A stretch of 43,106 bases of DNA. Origin: an uncultured Oscillospiraceae bacterium. Its GTDB lineage: Bacteria; Bacillota; Clostridia; Oscillospirales; Oscillospiraceae. Location: the NCBI GenBank assembly GCA_944386055.1, contig CALWZP010000020.1:1-43106 (forward strand). Reading direction: 5' to 3'. The notes under the pieces were generated by a model. It was not told where the DNA came from. It worked only from the letters and a program-made list of their open reading frames with translations, and searched no databases. Positions within the stretch are counted from its first letter, which is position 1. Every line of letters starts with the position of its first letter. Below are positions 39,216 through 43,106 of this stretch, one piece after another. A program made the position numbers and the translations under genes.

Positions 39216-39572
39216 TCAGTCCCCGGCTTTGGGAAGCTCCACCGGCACCGCGTCCGCCCACAGCCGCTCCAGGTCATAAAACTGCCGGGCTTCCTCCATG
39301 AACACATGGACCACCACGCTGGAGAAATCCAGCAGCGTCCACACGCCGCCCCGGTGTCCCTCAATGTGATGGGGAAGCTCCCCCAGTTGTTTGGCCGTCT
39401 CCTCACAGGCGTCGGACAGGGCCTTCACCTGGGTGGTGGAGCCCGCAGTACAGATGACGAAATAGTCCGCCAAAGTAGTCAGCCGCCCCGTCTCCAGCAC
39501 TTTGATGTCCTGTCCCTTCTTGTTGTCCAGCGCCCCGGCAATGGCCAGGGCAAGTTCCTTGGGTTCTGCCAT
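39216..39572 (-). CDS. rsfS: Ribosomal silencing factor RsfS
   Basis: The product is 118 aa, the usual length of RsfS (YbeB/Iojap), which binds uL14 on the 50S subunit and blocks joining with 30S when nutrients are low. Signature stretches are IAGALDNKKGQDIKVLETG, LADYFVICTAGSTTQVKALS, HIEGHRGGVWTLLDFSSVVV and HVFMEEARQFYDLERLWADA. ATG 39572 follows GGAGAAAAAG; the longer reading to 39761 lies inside the LCP gene and is discarded. It is the last gene of the nadD-yqeK, LCP, rsfS operon, a neighbourhood conserved in many Firmicutes. Confidence 0.95.
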   Translation of the reverse strand: MAEPKELALAIAGALDNKKGQDIKVLETGRLTTLADYFVICTAGSTTQVKALSDACEETAKQLGELPHHIEGHRGGVWTLLDFSSVVVHVFMEEARQFYDLERLWADAVPVELPKAGD

Positions 39573-39627
39573 ATCTTTTTCTCCTTTTCCGGCGTATCTC
39601 CGTCCCGGCGGGGCACGCCGCATCTTT

Positions 39628-40992
39628 TTATGCCGCCGGAAGCTCCCCGGTCTGGTCCTCCCCCTCTGTCGCAGGCGGCTGCGCACTGGGGGTGGGTTCC
39701 GGGCTGGGGGAGGGTTCCGGACTGGGGGTTTCGCTCGGCTCCAGGCTGGCGCCAGGATCATCGCTGGGGCTGGGCTCCGGGCTGGGCGACGGCTCCGGGC
39801 TGGGGGAGGGTTCTGGACTGGGCTCCGGCTGTGTGCTGCTCTGTGTGGACCGTCCCACCGACGGGTCCGCCAGGGTTCCGTTGGTCACCGAGATGCTGCC
39901 GTCGCTGTTCTTCTGCATGATCTGCAGGTCGCTCTCCCGGATGTCCCGGAGATAGGGGTTGAACCGCTCGTTCACCAGTTCCACGATCTCGTCGGGATAG
40001 GGGAACACATAGGACAGTCCGCCATAGCTGCCGTTCATGTTGGCCGGGAGAGTACAGAAGTAGATGTCGTTCTCCGTGTCCACCCCGATGGCCTGCTGCC
40101 CAAACCACAGCAGATTGCCGAAGGTCAGGTCGGTCTCCACATTCTCCTGGAAGATGCGGGCAAACTCCGGGATATTCACCAGATTCTCCACCTTCAGGCA
40201 CTCCCGGGCCACTGCCATGAGGAAGGACTGCTGCAGCTCCATCCGCCCGGTGTCCCCGATGCCGTTGTGATAGCCATAGGGGCTGTCCTTGTTGTTCTTT
40301 CGCCAGCGGATGACCTGCATGGCGTCGTCTCCGGTCAGCTCCCGCTCCCCCGCCATCTGGTGGATGTGCAGATCCTGGGCGGGGTCGTCATAGTCCATGT
40401 TGTAGGGGACATCGAAGGTCACGCCGCCGATGGCGTCCACCAGTTCCCCCACCGCCTCCCACTCCACGATGACATGGAAGTCAGGGGTCACGCCGGTGAT
40501 CAGGCCCACCTGCTCCTTCAGTGCGTCCATCCCCTGGATGTTGTACACCGAGTTGAGCTTCTTGGTCCTCCAGGAGACATTCACCATGGTGTCCCGGGGG
40601 AGGCTCATGGCGTTGATGGTCCTGTCCTCCGTGTCAAAGGTCACCAGGATCATGGTGTCGGTGTTCCCACTGTTTGTGTCCCGGCCGCACACCAGGAAGG
40701 TATACACCCCGTCCTTCCGGCCTGCGGCCACCGGGGGCTCATCTCCCATGGTCTCCGGGTCCTGCTCCGGGTCCTGAGTCTCCACAGGAGCAGACGGCAG
40801 TACAGGGGCCCGGACATAGCTTCCCAGGGCTGCAGCCCCTATGATTACCACAATGGACAGCAGTGCCAGTATGATGAGCACCCGCCGCAGGATCAGTTCC
40901 CGTCGGGACAGTCTGCCCAGATACTTCCGATAGCGCTTCAGCCAGGCCGAAAGTCCTGATTCATGCTCTTCCTGTCTTTTCCCGTAGCTCAT
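39628..40992 (-). CDS. LytR-CpsA-Psr (LCP) family glycopolymer transferase
   Basis: The product is 454 aa. Cytoplasmic residues 1-35 are basic, and a membrane helix lies at about 36-57 (RRVLIILALLSIVVIIGAAA). The LCP domain spans about 93-320: FLVCGRDTNSGNTDTMILVT, NAMSLPRDTMVNVSW, DAIGGVTFDVPYNMDYDDPA and the arginine-containing DAMQVIRWRKNN and GDTGRMELQQSF that hold the polyprenyl-phosphate. LCP enzymes move lipid-linked wall polymers onto peptidoglycan outside the cell. Residues 354-454 form a Pro/Ser/Glu low-complexity tail. The start at 40992 (GGAGGG 5 nt upstream) overlaps the end of nadD-yqeK by 32 nt. It could act on the polymer of the murJ-csaB locus. Confidence 0.93.
   Translation of the reverse strand: MSYGKRQEEHESGLSAWLKRYRKYLGRLSRRELILRRVLIILALLSIVVIIGAAALGSYVRAPVLPSAPVETQDPEQDPETMGDEPPVAAGRKDGVYTFLVCGRDTNSGNTDTMILVTFDTEDRTINAMSLPRDTMVNVSWRTKKLNSVYNIQGMDALKEQVGLITGVTPDFHVIVEWEAVGELVDAIGGVTFDVPYNMDYDDPAQDLHIHQMAGERELTGDDAMQVIRWRKNNKDSPYGYHNGIGDTGRMELQQSFLMAVARECLKVENLVNIPEFARIFQENVETDLTFGNLLWFGQQAIGVDTENDIYFCTLPANMNGSYGGLSYVFPYPDEIVELVNERFNPYLRDIRESDLQIMQKNSDGSISVTNGTLADPSVGRSTQSSTQPEPSPEPSPSPEPSPSPEPSPSDDPGASLEPSETPSPEPSPSPEPTPSAQPPATEGEDQTGELPAA
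39690..39835 (-). repeat. Low-complexity PEPSPSPEPS-type coding repeat in the LCP tail
   Basis: The C-terminal tail of the LCP protein repeats PSPEPS units with an interruption (DDPGASLEPSET). At DNA level it is an imperfect tandem array of GGCTCCGGGCTGGG-like units. Such arrays vary in length between strains. Confidence 0.8.
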
Positions 40993-42163
40993 TTCTGCCC
41001 TCCACTGTCTTGGGGTGGATTTCGTTGCCCCGCTCCCGCATCTCCTGAATGCTCATCTCAAAGCCCATCAAAACCGCTTGATCCAGATCCTCATAGGCCA
41101 GCTTCCGCAGTTCCTTCAGCCCATCGAAATCACGGGTGGGCTCGATGTAATCCGCCAAATAGAGCACCTTCTCCAGCGTGGTCATTCCGGCTTTGCCCGT
41201 GGTGTGCCAGAAGATGGCCTGACACTCCTCCTCCGACTCTCCGAATACCTCCCGTGCGACACAGGCCCCGGTCTTGGCGTGGAGCAGCTTTACTGTCTGC
41301 CGCTCTATGGCGTCCAGCTGGATATGGTACCGGCGGCACAGCGCCAGGTTCTCCTCCAGCGTCCAGTATTTTGTGCAGTCGTGAAGCACTGCAGCCCGTC
41401 GGGCCGCGGTCTCGTCAGCGCCCCAGCGAAGGGCCAGCCGCGCCGCTTCCTCCTCTGTCCCCTGAATATGCGGGACCCGTTTGGCCCGCACCATAGAATA
41501 AGAACAGGCCCGCAGTTCCGGAAGGGCCAGGCATTTCAGGTCCGCATGGGTACCATACAGCCGGTGCATCAGGATATAGCCGTATACTGCAGGGAGCAGA
41601 TCCTCCCCGCCCACTCCCTTCTCCAGGCGCTGGCGCAGCTGGGTGGAAGAGATTTCCACCAGGCCGGGCAGGGTGATGGTCACCACATTGGCGCCGTACT
41701 CCCGGCTCAGGAATTCTCTCTGAGGGGCAAAAAGCGCCTCGCCGTCCCCCTCCGTGCGGCCGAACGCACACAGCCCCGCCAGCCGGGCGATGGTCTTGGC
41801 GTCATGCCAGTTCTGAAAGGAGAGAAACATGTCCGTCCCCATCAGCAGATACAGCTCGGCCCCGGGGTATTGCCGGTGGAGCTCTTCCACGGTATCTGCG
41901 GTATAGCTCTTTCCCTTCCGGCTGATCTCTATATTGCTGACCTGAACAATGTCAGGCATCATCATGGCATCGGCAGTAAGGCGGGTCATCGCCAGCCGAT
42001 CCTCCGGGGAGGGGGTGTCCTCCGGCAGATCCTTGTGAGGCGGCGTCCCCGCCGGGACCAGCAGAAGCAGGTCCAGGTTCAGCACCTTTACCGCAGTGCG
42101 GGCCGCCTCCAGATGGCCCAGATGGGGCGGGTTGAAGGTCCCGCCGTAGATTCCAATCTTCAT
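40961..42163 (-). CDS. nadD: Fused nicotinate-nucleotide adenylyltransferase (NadD) and YqeK-type HD phosphohydrolase
   Basis: The product is 400 aa. Residues 1 to about 195 are NadD, which makes nicotinate adenine dinucleotide in NAD synthesis: GIYGGTFNPPHLGHLEAA (nucleotidyltransferase HxGH), LVPAGTPPHKDL, LLMGTDMFLSFQNWHDA and VEISSTQLRQRL. Residues about 210-400 are YqeK, an HD-domain hydrolase that cleaves Ap4A symmetrically: H..IQGTEEEAARLALRWGA, AAVLHDCTKYW (HD), LLHAKTGA and VLYLADYIEPTRDF. The two are usually adjacent genes and are fused in some Clostridia. ATG 42163 is used; GGAGG lies 14 nt upstream, slightly far. The gene overlaps the LCP gene by 32 nt. Confidence 0.95.
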   Translation of the reverse strand: MKIGIYGGTFNPPHLGHLEAARTAVKVLNLDLLLLVPAGTPPHKDLPEDTPSPEDRLAMTRLTADAMMMPDIVQVSNIEISRKGKSYTADTVEELHRQYPGAELYLLMGTDMFLSFQNWHDAKTIARLAGLCAFGRTEGDGEALFAPQREFLSREYGANVVTITLPGLVEISSTQLRQRLEKGVGGEDLLPAVYGYILMHRLYGTHADLKCLALPELRACSYSMVRAKRVPHIQGTEEEAARLALRWGADETAARRAAVLHDCTKYWTLEENLALCRRYHIQLDAIERQTVKLLHAKTGACVAREVFGESEEECQAIFWHTTGKAGMTTLEKVLYLADYIEPTRDFDGLKELRKLAYEDLDQAVLMGFEMSIQEMRERGNEIHPKTVEGRNELREKTGRA

Positions 42164-42188
42164 GCCCGGTATTCTGTCCTCCAAAAAA

Positions 42189-42662
42189 TCAATTCAAATA
42201 GTCCGACATGACTCTGGACATGGTCCGCCACGCCTTGCCGCCGTCCTCCAGCAGCCGCGGCTCGAACCCATCCCCATAGCAGCCCACATTCTCCCTGCTC
42301 ACCGCCACACAGTATGTCCGGCCGTCCCCGTCCGTGTACACCAGTTTCAGCGGGTAGGTCCGCAGCACCGACTCCTCCGCCGGCTCCAGCTGTCCCACCA
42401 GCTCGTCGGGAAACCTCAGGGCGGCCAAATTGGCCATGCCGCTCAGCTCCCAAGCCACGCTGGTCTCCTGCCCCTGCTCGTCCCGGACGATCACATCGGA
42501 CAGGGCCGTCACGGTGATCGGGCCGCTTCGAAAGCCCCAGCCGCTCTGCTCCGGAATCAGCGGACGGTCCGGCGGTCCCTGCTGGATCACATACCAGATG
42601 GCCGACCCGGCCAGTGCCACAGCCAGCACCGCCAGGGCCAGATTGCACAGTCGTCTCGCCAT
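42189..42662 (-). CDS. Membrane-anchored protein of unknown function upstream of nadD
   Basis: The product is 157 aa; I do not recognise the family. A basic start (MARRLC) leads into one hydrophobic helix (about residues 7-27, LALAVLAVALAGSAIWYVI), then an outside domain of mixed strands with PITVTALSDVIVRDEQGQET, LVYTDGDGRTYCVAVSREN and VGCYGDGFEPRLLEDGGKAW. Two cysteines in the outside part could form a disulfide. No lipobox is clear. The start at 42662 is fixed by GGAGGG 7 nt upstream, although in-frame ATGs exist further out. It is 25 nt before nadD, so co-transcribed with it. Confidence 0.65.
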   Translation of the reverse strand: MARRLCNLALAVLAVALAGSAIWYVIQQGPPDRPLIPEQSGWGFRSGPITVTALSDVIVRDEQGQETSVAWELSGMANLAALRFPDELVGQLEPAEESVLRTYPLKLVYTDGDGRTYCVAVSRENVGCYGDGFEPRLLEDGGKAWRTMSRVMSDYLN

Positions 42663-42680
42663 GCTCCATCCCTCCATGCC

Positions 42681-42696
42681 GGGCTGCGCGCAGCCC
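42681..42696. repeat. Perfect 16-bp GC palindrome in the leader of the unknown membrane protein
   Basis: GGGCTGCG followed by its complement CGCAGCCC with no spacer, located 19 nt upstream of the start codon. It may be a protein-binding site; as RNA it has too small a loop for a stable full stem. Confidence 0.4.
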
Positions 42697-42716
42697 ATTC
42701 GCTCCACCCGCCTGCC

Positions 42717-42806
42717 TCGGAACAAAATTCGTCACTTCTTCCGCCTGTCGCTCACCAGAACGATCTTGTCCCTTTTGTCCTTCTTATGACTTGGACGATA
42801 CAAAAC
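42717..42806. repeat. 90-bp direct repeat, copy 1
   Basis: This stretch is repeated at 42946-43035 with one mismatch and a spacing of 229 bp. On the minus strand it can be read as a basic peptide (TKFVLYRPSHKKDKRDKIVL then VSDRRKK and stop), but no start signal or family supports a gene. Confidence 0.9.
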
Positions 42807-42817
42807 GAATTTTGTAT

Positions 42818-42885
42818 CCCACGGCGTCAGGCCGCCGTGGGGCCCCGCCTTTTCCATCGCTCGGGCGAAGTGAATTCGCCCGAGC
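42818..42885. repeat. Two stem-loops between the direct repeats
   Basis: CCCACGGCG (42818-42826) pairs with CGCCGTGGG (42833-42841), and GCTCGGGCGAA (42859-42869) pairs with TTCGCCCGAGC (42875-42885). Neither is followed by a T-run. Together with the flanking 90-bp copies they look like a compound intergenic repeat element. Confidence 0.65.
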
Positions 42886-42945
42886 AAATCTCCGCCTCCG
42901 GCTCCGACTTTACGCGCCACCCGGCGCGGCCGCCTGCCGGCGGCT

Positions 42946-43035
42946 TCGGAACAAAATTCGTCACTTCTTCCGCCTGTCGCTCACCAGAACGATCTTGTCC
43001 TTTTTGTCCTTCTTATGACTTGGACGATACAAAAC
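42946..43035. repeat. 90-bp direct repeat, copy 2, cut by adapter
   Basis: Same sequence as 42717-42806 apart from one C/T difference. It ends exactly where sequencing adapter begins, so the native continuation is lost. Confidence 0.9.
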
Positions 43036-43106
43036 AGATCGGAAGAGCGTCGTGTAGGGAAAGAGTGTAGATCTCGGTGGTCGCCGTATCATTAAAAAAA
43101 AAAATC
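43036..43106 (+). other. Illumina TruSeq adapter plus poly-A (non-biological)
   Basis: AGATCGGAAGAGCGTCGTGT begins the reverse complement of the TruSeq universal adapter, which continues without error to 43093, followed by eleven A residues and TC. Any reading frame crossing this point (for example one ending GRASCRERV) is an artefact. Confidence 0.98.

Noticed and set aside
42732-42920. 62-codon minus-strand frame ending in a basic KKDKRDKIVLVSDRRKK tail
   Set aside because: Lies in repeat DNA with hairpins, has no ribosome site, and the second repeat copy is in a different frame relative to it. Kept as a repeat rather than a gene.
42717-43035. Direct repeats as a CRISPR array
   Set aside because: Only two 90-bp copies with a 139-bp spacer containing hairpins and no cas genes.
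42162-43070. 302-codon plus-strand frame ending in the adapter
   Set aside because: It is antisense to the unknown membrane protein and its last ten codons are sequencing adapter.

Overview
The window is a GC-rich metagenome-type or draft contig from a Gram-positive anaerobe of the Clostridia. It most resembles the Oscillospiraceae (Flavonifractor/Lawsonibacter-like gut bacteria). The evidence is strong AGGAGG-type ribosome binding sites, TTGaca/TATAAT promoters, SLH-domain and LCP cell-envelope proteins, a flavodiiron/rubredoxin oxygen-detoxification protein, a bile-acid/enoate-reductase-type flavoenzyme and a 2-hydroxyacyl-CoA dehydratase activator. Genus-level placement is inference. The contig ends in sequencing-adapter sequence (43036-43093) followed by poly-A, so its right edge is artificial. 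Its left edge lies inside a decayed IS200-type transposase.

Layout. (1) 1-3727: an IS200 tnpA remnant directly after the rqcH stop codon, then a leftward operon read as lysoplasmalogenase-like membrane protein, DUF1461 membrane protein, mrnC (23S rRNA maturation) and rqcH (ribosome rescue). (2) 3858-10473: rightward metabolic genes, namely a YtcJ-type amidohydrolase, glnS, a threonine-aldolase-type PLP enzyme and an orphan molybdopterin oxidoreductase. (3) 10527-12360: tRNA-Arg(ACG) with its own promoter and terminator, then a small operon of TIGR04076 protein, cupin and macro-domain protein. (4) 12386-15955: a leftward old-yellow-enzyme/enoate reductase and a rightward aldehyde dehydrogenase, divergent from a shared promoter region with a palindromic operator-like site. 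(5) 15990-23812: a palindrome-rich control region, a large acyl-CoA dehydratase activase, its DUF2229 partner, an AI-2E-family membrane protein, a GNAT acetyltransferase and a MATE transporter. (6) 23896-25502: a sigma factor with an overlapping membrane anti-sigma-like gene.

(7) 25520-36213 is the most coherent block. Seven tightly coupled leftward genes (murJ, O-antigen ligase/polymerase, GT4 glycosyltransferase, two DUF4330 proteins, a GT4-CsaB fusion, cdd) start from one promoter. A secreted phosphodiester-glycosidase/SLH protein is transcribed divergently from an adjacent promoter. In the known S-layer paradigm CsaB adds pyruvate ketals to a secondary cell-wall polymer, and SLH domains bind that pyruvylated polymer. 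The locus therefore plausibly makes a wall glycopolymer and a protein that binds it. (8) 36272-39143: a 928-residue flavodiiron protein, triple rubredoxin and NADH:rubredoxin reductase fusion under a promoter with a Fur-like palindrome. (9) 39154-42662: the classical nadD-yqeK (fused), LCP and rsfS operon preceded by an unrecognised membrane-anchored protein. (10) 42663-43106: a hairpin-rich intergenic region with a 90-bp direct repeat, ending in adapter.

No rRNA, CRISPR array, prophage or intact insertion sequence was seen. The best candidates for new biology are the GT4-CsaB/DUF4330 wall-polymer operon with its divergent SLH glycosidase, the activase whose two ASKHA halves each carry the full cysteine pair of a normally homodimeric activator, and the all-in-one flavodiiron electron-transfer chain.
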